A DNA stretch of 64,000 nucleotides from Chlamydoabsidia padenii (Eukaryota > Mucoromycota > Mucoromycetes > Mucorales > Cunninghamellaceae), in assembly GCA_025330725.1 (NCBI GenBank), contig JAIWND010000011.1, positions 682,001-746,000 on the forward strand. The letters are read 5' to 3'. The first letter of the stretch is position 1; every line of letters begins with the position of its first letter. The notes beneath the pieces were generated by a model. The model was given only the letters and a program-made list of their open reading frames with translations. It ran no database searches and was not told where the DNA came from. Positions 35,779 to 47,029 of the stretch are shown piece after piece. The translations under genes were made by a program, and so were the position numbers.

Positions 35779-37065
35779 TTACGTAAGGCCAATGCAGGCA
35801 AGGGCATTGACGGCGTTTAGTGATCGTTCCAAAGTTACCTGGAAGAAAAATAAATGAGACACTAGATACCAGTCAAGGCATAAATGATTACTTTTACCAA
35901 CCAAAAGAAGTCATTGACATTCTTCACACCTATCATATCCTGTTGATCCAATGGGATCATCACTTTGGCGACACATTCCAATGATAAGATCGCACCACCA
36001 CACCGAGGCCGCATCACCCATAGTTGCAAAAAGTCGTCTAAATCAATATATTAGTTAGTTTTTTTTTAATGTCCAAACAATTCCATCTACGTTTTTAGTT
36101 TACCTTTTGCGCTTGAGTGCACAAATGTCACCGAAATTCCTTCAAGGAGGTTGTGGTGGCCATACGGATACTTTTGAAGTATCGCCCTGATCATAGCATG
36201 GCACCCAAAAGCCGATTCGATATGATCAAACACATGCCTGTTCTTGTTCCTTGTTTTGAGAGCACCACTTGCTTCCAAGATGAGCAGTTCAAGTCCGTTT
36301 TCCTTTGTGATCACCACCGTCAGCATTGTAGTTGGGAAGATTGGCATCATCCAAAGCTTTCATTAACACTTATCCGACTTTAAAAATAGCTGCCAGTCCT
36401 TGAGTGGAGTAAACGATGGTTTCTAGTAAGGACCAGAGAGCGTTGTGGGAGTAGGATGATTCGCTGTCATGCAACTGGGCCGGGTTTATTTTGCTGTGGA
36501 TCTTTTCGGAGCTACAATAAAAATAGAATGATGGTTATGTACGACAATATTGAGTGTAATTAGCAATTAATACTTACAACACATATAATCATCGAGGTAA
36601 AAAGTAACAAAGGTAGCTTCGTCGAATGACTCATTGATAATGGTTGGGTTGAAGATCATAGCCGCGCACTTGTCCGTACCCTATTCGACAAAAAAAAAAA
36701 AAAAAAAGTGAGTGTCCCTGACAATCAAACTAATATAGATTTACCTTGTTGCTATCATTCAGCAATTCACTCTCGTGTTCGTAGAAACGAACCAGACGCG
36801 TGCTACTTGTCACCCGGGCTGCTTGCTTGGCCCAGAATTCCATCAAAGCTTCAGTGTACAGGATCTAATAGAAGGCATTTCATACTGTTAGTAAAGGGTG
36901 GAGGGTGTTCTTTTCTTTTCTAACTTACTCGGTAATGTTCTCCTTTCACGGTGGTCGCCCATCTTTTTGCCTTGTTGTTACGCGGCACCGAAATAAGACG
37001 GAAACAAGATCGACTGTTCCATCGTTGTTGGCGACTTGTTTGAGTTTTGTGTATAAGGTGTACAT
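35779..37065 (-). pseudogene. Decayed multi-exon gene of unrecognised family
   Basis: Homologous-looking exon pieces lie in order, but frames disagree. An opening ATG frame (MYTLYTKLKQVANN) stops early, while the overlapping frame reads KAKRWATTVKGEHYR. This joins in phase to ILYTEALMEFWAKQAAR and then GTDKCAAMIFNPTII. The next piece (SYSHNALWSLLETIVYSTQG) is out of phase and ends at a stop. ANLPNYNADGG and NGLELLILEASG are again in different frames. The 3' part (FDHIESAFGCHAMIRAI, DDFLQLWVMRPRCGG, IPLDQQDMIGVKNVNDFFW, VTLERSLNAV) is intact and spliced properly. At least two frame disruptions therefore separate conserved blocks. I do not know the family; expanded unknown families in Mucorales look similar. 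Confidence 0.6.
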
Positions 37066-37681
37066 TTTGGCAAAGTAGAAGAGAAGGAGCTGAAAGAATT
37101 AGATCTGCAGGAGGGATTTGTTATGGACACGTAGGGATTTCGCACGTAGACTTTTTTTTGAAGATTGCAGGATTCGAAAAAGTGGATATGTCACCAACCA
37201 AGGTAGAGCCAAATAAAGTGTATAGTCCAGAAGATAAAAGAGGGATGAACCATTGTAAAACAAAGGGCATAAAAAAAAAAAATAAAGAAGAGAAAAGAAA
37301 GGAGGGATAACAACAAACAAAATCTGGAATTTAAGAAGTCGATTTCAATGCCGACAGGTGAGTGAACTCGATTGTTTCACTCACTGACCACATTTCTGTT
37401 CCGATTGTTTATTGTTTGCGGATGAGCGTACCCTCATTTAAATCCCTGTTATATTAGTAAAGAGTGTAGCTGTTTCCACGTCCCTACGTGTCGGTAGCAA
37501 GTTCCCTGCAGGAATTGGACACTGAACGGGATTTGATCATTACATACAACAAAGGAGCGGAGTAAAAGTTTAAAGGGGTACACATTGACCCAATTGGAAT
37601 ATATACAGTTTATTGAGACAAAGAGTAATAAATGATAATGATGATAAAAGGAGAGGGGATACTAATAAAGGTAAGAAGGGC
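37066..37681. other. Spacer between pseudogene and DEF1
   Basis: Contains a 9-bp stem (GTGAGTGAA at 37358-37366 with TTCACTCAC at 37376-37384) and an ACGGGATTTGA motif at 37526-37536. No gene is supported. Confidence 0.5.
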
Positions 37682-40014
37682 CTAATGCCAATACTGTGCT
37701 TGTTGTTGTTGAGGTTGTCGGTACGTGGGTTGTTGATATAAATAGGTTTGTTGTTGTTGTTGATAGTCTTGATACTGAGGTTGATAGTTTCCTTGGTATT
37801 GTTGACCTTGTTTATCCAATCCATTCATTATAAGATCATTTTGTTGATTGACGTTTTGCATTGGTTGTGGCAAGTTCATGTTTCTACCGAGGTATGGTAC
37901 AGTATTGGATGATGATGATCTGTCAAAAGTCAACCCCTGAGATCCGTTGGTGTGTAGTATTCCATTTTCATCGTAGACTTGTGGATTGGTGTAATCTTGA
38001 TAAACAGAGTTATTTGGTTTTCCACCATACATGGGATTCATGTAAGATACTGGTTGCTGTTGAGGTACTTGTTGATAGGGTTGAGATGTGATTTGTTGTT
38101 GTTGTTGCTGATATCCAGTCTGTTGGTAGTTTTGATATTGATTCGGCATATAATAGTGTGAATAATAACCATTTCTATCGTACATTCCAGCTTGTTGTGG
38201 GACTGATGTGTTGTTGCCCATCATCCCAATTAAGGTAGGTGATGGTTCCTGAGCATTACTGAATTTCCCACGGCCGTATACATGAGCATTGTCGATTGAC
38301 GGTGATTGATTATAAACATTAGGATCATAGTAATTCTAAAATTAGAATAAAAGAAGATTAACAGACAGTAACATATACATCCTCTTTTTTTTTCAATTAC
38401 CGCTGATCGTTGGTAGTCTGAATTATAATAATCGGGCATGGTGGTCATACCAGGATTGACAAAGTTTTGCATTTGACCATTCACAGGAAGAGGGTTTGGA
38501 GTGTAAGGCACATAGGCAGTATCAGTAGAGTATTGTTGTTGTTGTTGGAGAGAAGGTTGTTGATGATATTGATAGTTGTATTGTGGTTGAACTGGTATTT
38601 GTTGATGGATAGGATGTTGTGATTGGTTATTATATACATTGGTGTTTGATGTTGTTGTGTGGTTGTTCATATCAGAGGGTGCTTGAGAACTGATAGTTGT
38701 CACTGATGGTGGGTTTGGTGGAGTAGATGTTTCTATTGATAATGCCTTGGATGGTGCAGGAACAGGAGTATTTGATGCTGTAAGAGTTTCCTTTTCGCTT
38801 TGTTTATCCTGTTGTTGAGTATCTTGTTCTTCGACATGGTGAGTAATAGGTTGTTCTTCAACATGGCGAGTAATAGGCTGTTCTTCACCATTGGCCAAAT
38901 TAAGACTACCAAATTGCATACTGACATGTTCCAGACCAGATCCACCACCACCAGGTAAGACCACAGGTTCATCTTGCTTTAATCGACGTACTGGCACTTT
39001 TCTAAATGTCATTGCTTGTTGTAGTTCTGGTGCTGGTTGTACCTCTTTCGTCGGTGATTCATCGTCAATTGTATCATGTTGTTGCTGCTCTTGTACAATC
39101 TCCACAGTATTATCGCCCGCCTGTTCCAAAACATCACCTGTTAAATCAATTTCGGCTGTCGGAGGTTCCATGGTAATAGTAGCTACTTGTTGTGTCTCCT
39201 CCGTTATATTGAATGTGTTGCCATCATGCCTGTCGTCCCCTATATGATCATCTGGATCCATCGATTTATCTGACTTGTCGCTTGTTTCTGGTTGTGTTGA
39301 TGATACAGGTGGTTCAGGTTTTGTCGGTCCCCTGAAGAAGAGAGAGAGAGAATTAGAATGACTGTTCCCCACCTCTACTATTCACTTACTTTAATATACT
39401 TGCCCATGATGGTTTCTTTTCCTCTTCTTTCAAAGATTCATCATTTTTGTTTCCTTGAGACTTGTCGCCAAATTTGCCACCTAAATGCAATAAATCGTAC
39501 GGTTAGTTTCTAATTACTTGTTCATGTAACATTACTTACGTGATCTGCCGTTCCTTGATTTTGCACCACGAGATATATCTAGTTGTATTAACAAACTATT
39601 AGTACAGACTGATAAGGGAAAGTGCCTATGTTTTTACCTCGACTTGTATCGGGTTTCCTTAAATTAGTATTATCGCCTGCTTGGATATGTTTTTGTTGGG
39701 TTTTCGACTTTTTGGTTTTCACTTGGTCCCATTGATTGGTATGTCCTAGGTATAATAAAGAAGATGAATAAAGTGACAACTACGTTATATAAATAAAGTG
39801 GTGTCTTACCTTCCATAATACGGCCAATAGTCAATTCAAGGTCCCCATTGGCTTCATGTATCGTCGCAACAAGGTCTTCCTGACTCCAACCAGGAAATAG
39901 TTCACATAACGTTGGTAATTGTTGACGATAGAGTATTTTTAAGGTTATGAAGTCATTATTGGCAGTGTTGATGTTTTGAGGAGGTCGTCGTGATGAGCCA
40001 GTACGAGGAGGCAT
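37682..40014 (-). CDS. DEF1: RNA polymerase II degradation factor DEF1
   Basis: DEF1 promotes ubiquitylation and removal of stalled RNA polymerase II. Exons from the 5' end: 39810-40014, 39638-39745, 39540-39578, 39390-39480, 38401-39331, 37682-38335; product 675 residues. Residues 22-70 are the CUE domain (LKILYRQQLPTLCELFPGW, SQEDLVATIHEANGDLELTI), whose ELFPGW/DL pattern is diagnostic. HTNQWDQVKTKKSK and PSWASIL follow, as in fungal DEF1. The rest is Pro/Thr/Ser-rich, then a long Gln/Tyr-rich prion-like C terminus ending QQQQAQYWH. The introns cluster in the 5' quarter plus one in the Q-rich region. It is divergent from ELP2, another transcription-linked factor, 520 bp away. Confidence 0.92.
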
Positions 40015-40534
40015 CTTGTTGTAGATAGGTAGAAGGGTAAGAAGATGTATTAATAGTGTATGTGTGCAATGGATAAAGTAAAAAGTGAAAGAGAAGCGGA
40101 AAAATAGTTGGGGGAGCCACTTTCTATTTTGGTCCCTATTTCAATCAACGCGACCAGTAAAGTGGCTTGGAGGTCAAATTGTATTACACTTGCTCCCCCC
40201 CCTTTTTTTTTTACATAGTCAGGAAAATGATGAAAGTAAGAAGGCCTCAATACTGACAGCACCTAAAAACATGCCATTGTACCTATTACTTTATAATTAT
40301 TGATAGCATTGATATCTGTTTTACTATGGTGATAACTTTCATGTGTTCTATCGACGACACTTATAATTGATGCCTCTGGGCCTGAGATTCTCTCACGAGT
40401 CCGAATATGGAAGCGGGATTTGAAAATAACGTCTGTCTCTTTTTTTTAAAAAAAATAAGCAAAAGACACCAAAGTCACGCATCTCTTTCTCTTTTTAATC
40501 TCATTTTAATCGCTTTGGTCTTGTCCTCAACACG
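40015..40534. promoter_or_regulatory. Bidirectional promoter of DEF1 and ELP2
   Basis: 520 bp between divergent ATGs. A single perfect GCGGGATTTGAAA lies at 40413-40425, 110 bp from ELP2 and 399 bp from DEF1. Confidence 0.6.
40413..40425 (+). promoter_or_regulatory. Recurrent promoter motif upstream of ELP2
   Basis: GCGGGATTTGAAA, the archetypal copy. Confidence 0.6.
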
Positions 40535-43500
40535 ATGGCCAAGATATCGACCGAATTCATTTCCATTGGCTGCAACCGAACTACTCATGCCGCTGCTTGG
40601 GCTCCTAATGGTTTAGTGGCTTTTGGTGCCGACAAATTCGTGGCTCTTTATGATCCATTGGTAGGGTGGAATGAAACTTTTTTTTTTTAAAAAAAAAAAA
40701 AGCTAACAAGTTTTTATAGGACAAGTATAGTCAAGGCATCAAGGAAACTTTACCTGGACACAAGGATCGTGTTACTTGTGTGAATTTTATCGAACGAGGT
40801 AAGGTTGACCCAGTAACAAGTATTCCCATGATCTCACTCTTTATATGCAGGTTATCAAGTGGATCAAAATGACCTTGTTATTATCTCTGGCTCAGCCGAT
40901 CGTACTGCCAAGATATGGAAACAAAACGAACAACAACAATGGATTAATTCTGCCACACTGGAAGGATTCACCGGGGCGGTGGAAGCTATTGCTACCCTTC
41001 ATGCTGAAAAGGTAGCAGACGGAACAAAGGATTTGATTGTGATTGGATCAGCAGACGGTAAACTTCGAATTTGGGAACGATCGGTCAAGGATCAACACAC
41101 TGGTATGACTAGACAAAAAAAAAAAAAGAGGATGGAGAGGGTAGAAACTAAACACTCATCTCCTTGAATGTCACTTAGATCAAGTGGATTGTATTCAAGA
41201 AATCAACTGTGGGAACAAGTATCCTATGTCTTTGGCCCTTTCCTATCTTCCAGGAACTACAAGTAAGTAATATGAAAATAAGTATCTTTCTTTTTTAACC
41301 TCTTTTTATTTTATTTTTATTATAGCACCCATTATTGCTAGTGGTCATACGGATAAAGTCATCAATATTTACGTTTACCAACAAGGCTCAAACTCGTTTG
41401 AAAAGGTCTATACTCTTCAAGGACACGACAATTGGGTACGATCATTGGCATTTGCCACTTACACGGGCGCTCCTGCTGAAAAAAGTGACACTAATGCAAG
41501 CAAAACACATACTTTACAAACAGGTGATCTCATCTTGGCCAGTGGTTCTCAAGATCGGTATATTCGTATTTGGAAAATCTCACCCTACTTGGCCGAACCT
41601 GAAGAACAACCTGAACAACAACAACCATCTAATGATGATGTCAATGACTTGACAAATGATTTGCTCGAAGCTTTAAAGGAAAGCGCATTGTAAGTAGGGT
41701 GGGGGGTTCACGTGTGATTATTTCTACTAATGCTTGTCTTTATTCTAAACTTTATAGAGCGGGTGAAGATGCTCAACTCAGCACAAAGGCACACTTGATT
41801 CAAGTCGACACCACCAACGATAAACAACAACAATTCACCATCATGTTTGAAGCCTTGTTGATGGGACACGATGATTGGGTATTTAGCGTATCTTGGGAAC
41901 GACCTAAAAAAGTAACAATGGAAAACGGGGACATTAAATACGATCAGCCAATGCGCCTGATATCGGCATCAAGTGATAAATCAATGATGATCTGGAGTCC
42001 GGATGCTTTATCTGGTGTATGGGTGAACGAAGTCCGTATGGGTGATATTGGTGGTAACGCGGCGCTTGGCTTTTGTGGTGCCCTCTTTGGTCCTGATGGA
42101 AAACAAGTCATCTCGTATGGTGCTAATGGCTCGTTCCATCTTTGGAAAGAACAAGGTATATATATATATAAGGTGTAAATGATAGGGCACATACTAAATA
42201 CAGCTTCTCTCTCTTGTCATCAAATAGAACATAACCTTTGGTCTCCTCAAGTTACCATCAGTGGTCATTTCAAGCAAATCGAACAAGTGACATGGGACCC
42301 TCAATCAAGATACCTTGTCACTGCCAGGTAATAATAATAAAAACCCTTCCTCAATAGCTAGCTACCTTGATCTAATACAATTATCACTAGTTTGGATCAA
42401 ACGACTCGATTATATGCCCCATGGAAGCGACAAGTAGGCGACACTCGGGTTGAAACCTGGCACGAAATGGGCCGACCTCAAGTCCACGGCTATGATCTCA
42501 AATGCGTCGCCTTTACACACAATTGGCAATTCGTCAGTGGCGCGGACGAAAAAGTCCTCCGGGTATTCGACTCTCCTCGCTCCTGTGTGGAAAGCTTGGC
42601 AGAACTCACAGGCCAACTCGACATGAAACAAGAGGCCAGTAGCCGACCATTGGGTGCAAACCTTCCTGCTCTCGGTTTATCGAACAAGGCGGTGTTTGAA
42701 GATGAAATCGAAGCGATGGCCACCACCGACGAAAACCATGCCACCTTGCAAAGCTACTCGCACTCATCAGCCACCCCCACATCCCTTGTCGAAACCATGG
42801 TCCAACCTCCTTATGAAGAACACTTGATCCAACACACACTGTGGCCGGAAATGGAAAAACTCTATGGCCATTTATACGAAGTCATGTGCGTGGATGCGAC
42901 GACGGACGGGAAAACCATCGCCACAGCGTGTAAAGCGTCGACGAGTGAACATGCGGTGATTCGATTGTTTGATACCACTCAATGGAAGGAACTGACTACA
43001 AGGATTGCCGCCCATTCCCTGACGGTGACTCGGGTGCGATTCTCTCATAATGATCGATGGTTGTTAACGGTGTCTCGGGATCGATTCTGGAGTCTGTCCG
43101 AACGCAATGCGGATGGTGGGTACGAGTTAAAGACAAAGAACAAGGCTCATGCGCGTATTATTTGGGATTGTACTTGGGCACATGATGATACGATGTTTGT
43201 GACGGGCTCTCGCGACAAGACTTTCAAGGTGTGGCGGCAACAACAAGATAATGAATGGACATGCACTAGTACCATCAAGTGCCCTGAAGCTGTCACTGCA
43301 TTGGATTTGGCTCCGGACTTTAATAAAGATGGATGGCAAGTGTGCATATAGAGTAGTCAGATGGAAGGGGGGAACTAACATGACATTTATTTAGTTATCT
43401 CTTGGCAGTAGGTTTGGAAAATGGGCAAATACAATTATGGACAACATCAAAGGAATCACCGAACGATTGGACATTATGGAGCCAAGTTGATCAAAGGTAA

Positions 43501-43672
43501 AAAGAAGAAGAAAATGGAAGGGGATCATGAATGGTACTAATCTCTCGTTTTATGTAGAATGTGTCATGTTGGTGTGGTACGCTCGTTATCTTGGAGATCA
43601 ACAAACAATGGACGATTCCAGCTGGCTTCTGGTGGTGAAGATCACTCTGTCAGGATATTGAATGTAGAATAG
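40535..43672 (+). CDS. ELP2: Elongator complex WD40 subunit Elp2
   Basis: Scaffold subunit of Elongator, which modifies wobble uridines of tRNAs. Exons 40535-40660, 40720-40798, 40851-41102, 41179-41262, 41326-41689, 41758-42155, 42228-42327, 42391-43341, 43395-43496, 43558-43672; product 856 residues. The N terminus STEFISIGCNRTTHAAAW and GLVAFGADKFVALYDP match Elp2. Many WD40 blades follow: GHKDRVTCV, ISGSADRTAKIW, IGSADGKLRIW, ASGSQDRYIRIWK, GHDDWVFSV, SASSDKSMMIW, VTGSRDKTFKVW and SGGEDHSVRIL. The length and the internal two-propeller layout fit. The intron at 43342-43394 can be read with a GTGCAT donor or as a GC-AG intron 6 nt earlier, both in frame. Confidence 0.96.
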
Positions 43673-44375
43673 ATTGGATGTAGATTTAGAATCATTGTTA
43701 AATAATAAAATGTGTTTGATTGTCCCCTTTTTATGATTCATGCAACCACTTCAATTGAAACCCCGATTTTTTAATTTTTTTTTTTTTTGGCTGTATCAGT
43801 TCCTTAAATCACTATTTTGCTACTATGTAGAATTGATTTAATAGGTTGTTGTGATTTGGTGAAGGGGTATGTATGTTTCCGTGTAAAAGTCATTCAAGGT
43901 CCCATCGTTGAAAGTAGAAAGTGTGGTAATCTGGTACTAGTCTAACACATCATCTATTGGCCCTCCTCTTACCGTTTTGAGCGTACCTATCGATGTATAT
44001 ACTGATCACACAAAGACGAGACAAGATCATCTAACATTGTCACTAGGCAATGTCTTTTTTGTTGTGGATCTGAAAAAAGAGCGGCGTTTTAATATGATTC
44101 CCTTTTGAATGACCCAGACAACGTAAAACCCGATTCTGAATTTTTCTTCCTCCTCTTTTTTCCCCCACCACAAAAGGTAAGTGTACAAAAAGAGGGATGA
44201 TGTAGAAACCAAAGGAAAGATACATAGATAGATGAATATATGGATGGATGGATGGATGGATGGATGGATTATAAGAAAAACTAGGATGGATGGTGATACA
44301 AACCATATTGACATGAACTGCATCAACTCACTCTTGTTTCTTTTTTTACTATAAATGATCTAGAATTGATTAAAT
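43673..44375. other. Intergenic region ELP2 to RPL2
   Basis: About 700 bp. It holds a motif copy TTGAAACCCCGA just after ELP2 (43755-43766), GGCGTTTTAA near 44083-44092, a (TGGA)n microsatellite at 44241-44270, and pyrimidine runs near the RPL2 start. Confidence 0.55.
44241..44270 (+). repeat. (TGGA)n microsatellite
   Basis: Seven to eight perfect tetranucleotide units, about 105 bp upstream of the RPL2 start. Antisense translation gives a spurious HPSI-repeat ORF. Confidence 0.9.
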
Positions 44376-45290
44376 ATGGGTCGCGTCATTCGTGCTCAAA
44401 GAAAAGGTGCCGGAAGTATCTTCAAGGCTCACACTGTCGGTCGTAAAGGTGCTGCCAACTTGCGTGTGAATGATTTCGCTGAACGTCACGGTTATATCCG
44501 TGGTCTTGTCAAGGAAATCGTCCACGATCCTGGACGAGGTGCTCCTCTTGCCAAGGTTGTCTTCCGTGATCCCTACAAGTAAGTGTTGACACTCCATCAT
44601 CATGATCTATCCACTCACTCTCTTTTCTCAGGTACAAGCTCCGTACTGAAACCTTCATTGCCACCGAAGGAATGTACACTGGTCAATTCGTCTACTGTGG
44701 TAAGAAGGCTACCTTGAACATTGGTAACGTCTTGCCCTTGTCCTCTGTCCCCGAAGGTACTGTTGTGTGCAATGTCGAAGAAAAGGTTGGTGATCGTGGT
44801 GCGTTGGCCCGTACTTCCGGTAACTATGCTACTGTCATTGGTCATGGTGAAGATGGCAAGACTCGTCTCCGTCTCCCCTCTGGTGCCAAGAAGATCATTC
44901 CCTCTACTGCCCGTGCTGCCATTGGTATCGTTGCTGGTGGTGGTCGTATCGACAAACCCCTCTTGAAGGCTGGTCGTGCTTACCACAAGTACAAGGTCAA
45001 GCGTAACTCTTGGCCCAAGACTCGTGGTGTGGCTATGAACCCCGTCGACCATCCTCACGGTGGTGGTAACCATCAACACATTGGTCACGCCTCTACTATG
45101 GCCCGTGATTCATCTGCCGGTAAGAAGAAAAAAAAAAAAAAGAGAGGGGGAGGCTTAATAGGTTTGATCGGTATCACTCAACTTTTCTTTTTTTTTTATA
45201 TATATGTTCAACTTGATAGGTCAAAAGGTCGGTCTCATTGCTGCTCGCCGTACTGGTCTTCTCCGTGGTACCAAGAAGCTCAAGGAATAA
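44376..45290 (+). CDS. RPL2: Cytosolic 60S ribosomal protein uL2 (RPL2/RPL8)
   Basis: Core rRNA-binding protein of the peptidyl transferase centre. Exons 44376-44578, 44632-45119, 45220-45290; product 253 residues, one shorter than yeast. Starts [20 protein letters not shown]; the [15 protein letters not shown] loop next to the catalytic centre is complete, and the tail LRGTKKLKE is normal. Codon use is strongly biased to C- and T-ending codons (GGT, CGT, GTC, AAG), as expected of a very highly expressed gene and unlike its neighbours. The gene is complete. Confidence 0.98.
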
Positions 45291-45423
45291 TTTACATCTA
45301 TTACTACTACTATTATTGTGTTTTTATCTCTCAAGTGCATTCAATAAAAATAAATTATTATTCTGTCTTCTACTATGTTGTCTATTGATGGGAAAGTGTT
45401 GTTCTTGCATGACTTTTGCAAAG

Positions 45424-45454
45424 TTCAAAATCCGACACTGTGGCGGATTTTGAA
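45424..45454. promoter_or_regulatory. Palindromic pair of promoter motifs upstream of PTEN
   Basis: TTCAAAATCCG (45424-45434) and its exact reverse complement CGGATTTTGAA (45444-45454) with a 9-nt spacer, ending about 64 bp before the ATG. It is the only perfect inverted pair seen. Confidence 0.6.
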
Positions 45455-45517
45455 ATGAACTCTTTTATTTTGCTGGGCGCATTTTTACCCTCCTTCTTCA
45501 TCATTATCAGTTTTTAC

Positions 45518-46659
45518 ATGTTGAATCCTTTGAAAAGGCTGGTATCTGAAAACCGACAAAGATATGTTAATGACACTGTGGATTTAGATCTCAGTTGTAA
45601 GTAGACTACATCAAGAAGAAGGTAACCAAAAAAAGTTTAAACAAAAAGTTAGTTACTGTGGAACTTAGAAGAGTTTTGTATTATTATAAATCTAGACATT
45701 ACAGATAGAATACTTGCCATGGGGTTCCCCTCCGAAGGATTAGAAGGGCTCTATCGAAACCATTGGATGGATGTTAAAAGGTAATAAAGTAGAACAAAAA
45801 AACTGAAAATGGAACTCATTCTTTCCTTAGTTTCTTGGAATCTCAACATGGACCACACCATTACAAGATATTCAACCTGTAAGGCAAATATCTAAATAAA
45901 TGATAATACTACCTAATTCAAATCTCTCTTTTTATACATGTTAGACGAGCGGAAAAGTCTTATGACAAGATCAAATTTGGTGGTAATGTATCAGATTATC
46001 CCTTTTTAGATCATCAAGTCCCCTCTTTGGCCATGATACACCATTTTTGTCAAGATGCTTCGGATTGGTTGAGTCAAGATCAAGATAATGTGGTGGTTGT
46101 CCATTGCAAGGCAGGGAAAGGTCGAACGGGGTTGATGATTGCTTGCTTACTACTCTTTTTAAATCAAGCAAAAGATGCTCAACAAGCCATCTTGATGTAT
46201 GGGTCTCATCGGACTACCAATGGAAAGGTAAAACGGTTTTGCTATTCTACATGTTACTCATAAAGTGTTTTATTAATTAATAATAGGGCGTCACTATACC
46301 AAGTCAGATCCGATACATTGAGTATTATGACCGATTACTGATAACCAACAAACTAGATTCTCCTCCTCCTTCTTGTTTATTGAAAACTCTGACGTTACAT
46401 CCTATACCTACAAGATATCAAGGCGGTAAGTCCATGTTTACATTATGGTGAGGGGGGATGAAACTAACTGATATGTAGGCAAATGGGTGATGTTTCATGT
46501 AATGGATCATCAAAACAAACTCATTTATAGTCAAGATCGACCGGGATGTCACATGACAAGATCAACACAGACTCTCACTATCGAACTCGAAGGAATGGAT
46601 GTCATTACTGGGGATTTCAAAATCCATTTTTTTTATTATCAACTGTGGAAGGTAAATTC

Positions 46660-46690
<31 letters not shown>

Positions 46691-46874
46691 AACATGGGTT
46701 GGGAGGAGGGCTCTAACCGGTTTATACTAGAAACGCCCATTGTGTCATTTTTGGCTCAATACAACCTTCTTGGATAAACATCTCACATTGACGAAACACG
46801 AAATTGATCAAGCCCACTCTGACAAATTATGCAAAGAATTCGACAAGGATTTTACAATAGGATTGGGATTATAA
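45518..46874 (+). CDS. PTEN: PTEN-like phosphoinositide 3-phosphatase
   Basis: Dephosphorylates PI(3,4,5)P3 at the plasma membrane. Exons 45518-45596, 45696-45780, 45831-45878, 45945-46227, 46287-46425, 46479-46651, 46731-46874; product 316 residues. The N-terminal lipid-binding segment is KRLVSENRQRYVND. AMGFPSEGLEGLYRN is a PTEN hallmark. The catalytic loop HCKAGKGRTG has the Cys and Arg plus both loop lysines typical of PTEN. A C2 domain follows (GKWVMFHVMDH to the end, QAHSDKLCKEFDKDFT). It lacks the phosphorylated C-terminal tail and PDZ ligand of animal PTEN. An in-frame upstream ATG exists but would add a hydrophobic stretch not seen in the family. The last intron carries a 29-A run. 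Confidence 0.95.
46660..46688 (+). repeat. Poly-A run of 29 in the last PTEN intron
   Basis: Starts eight bases after the GTAAATTC donor of a 79-nt intron. Confidence 0.85.
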
Positions 46875-47029
46875 TAGTAATAATATAAACCAAACCATAA
46901 TAAATAAATAAATTCAAGGCATTTTTATTGTATGTCATTAGGTATTATCTTTATTTACAAAAAGTAGTCAATAATGGGTTAATTTATATAATGTTACAAC
47001 TATTGGGTGAAGGGGGGGGGGTATTCTAA

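Noticed and set aside
36117..36383. Plus-strand ORF over the pseudogene
   Set aside because: Opposite strand of the recognisable exon with GLELLILEASG and FDHIESAFG; no independent support.
37358..37384. 9-bp stem-loop as a terminator or element end
   Set aside because: Isolated hairpin with no T run or flanking duplication; could be chance.
44027..44326. Minus-strand ORF with HPSI repeats
   Set aside because: It is produced by the TGGA microsatellite, with no conserved features, in the RPL2 promoter.
44615..45088. 157-codon minus-strand ORF
   Set aside because: Antisense shadow of the strongly codon-biased RPL2 exon.
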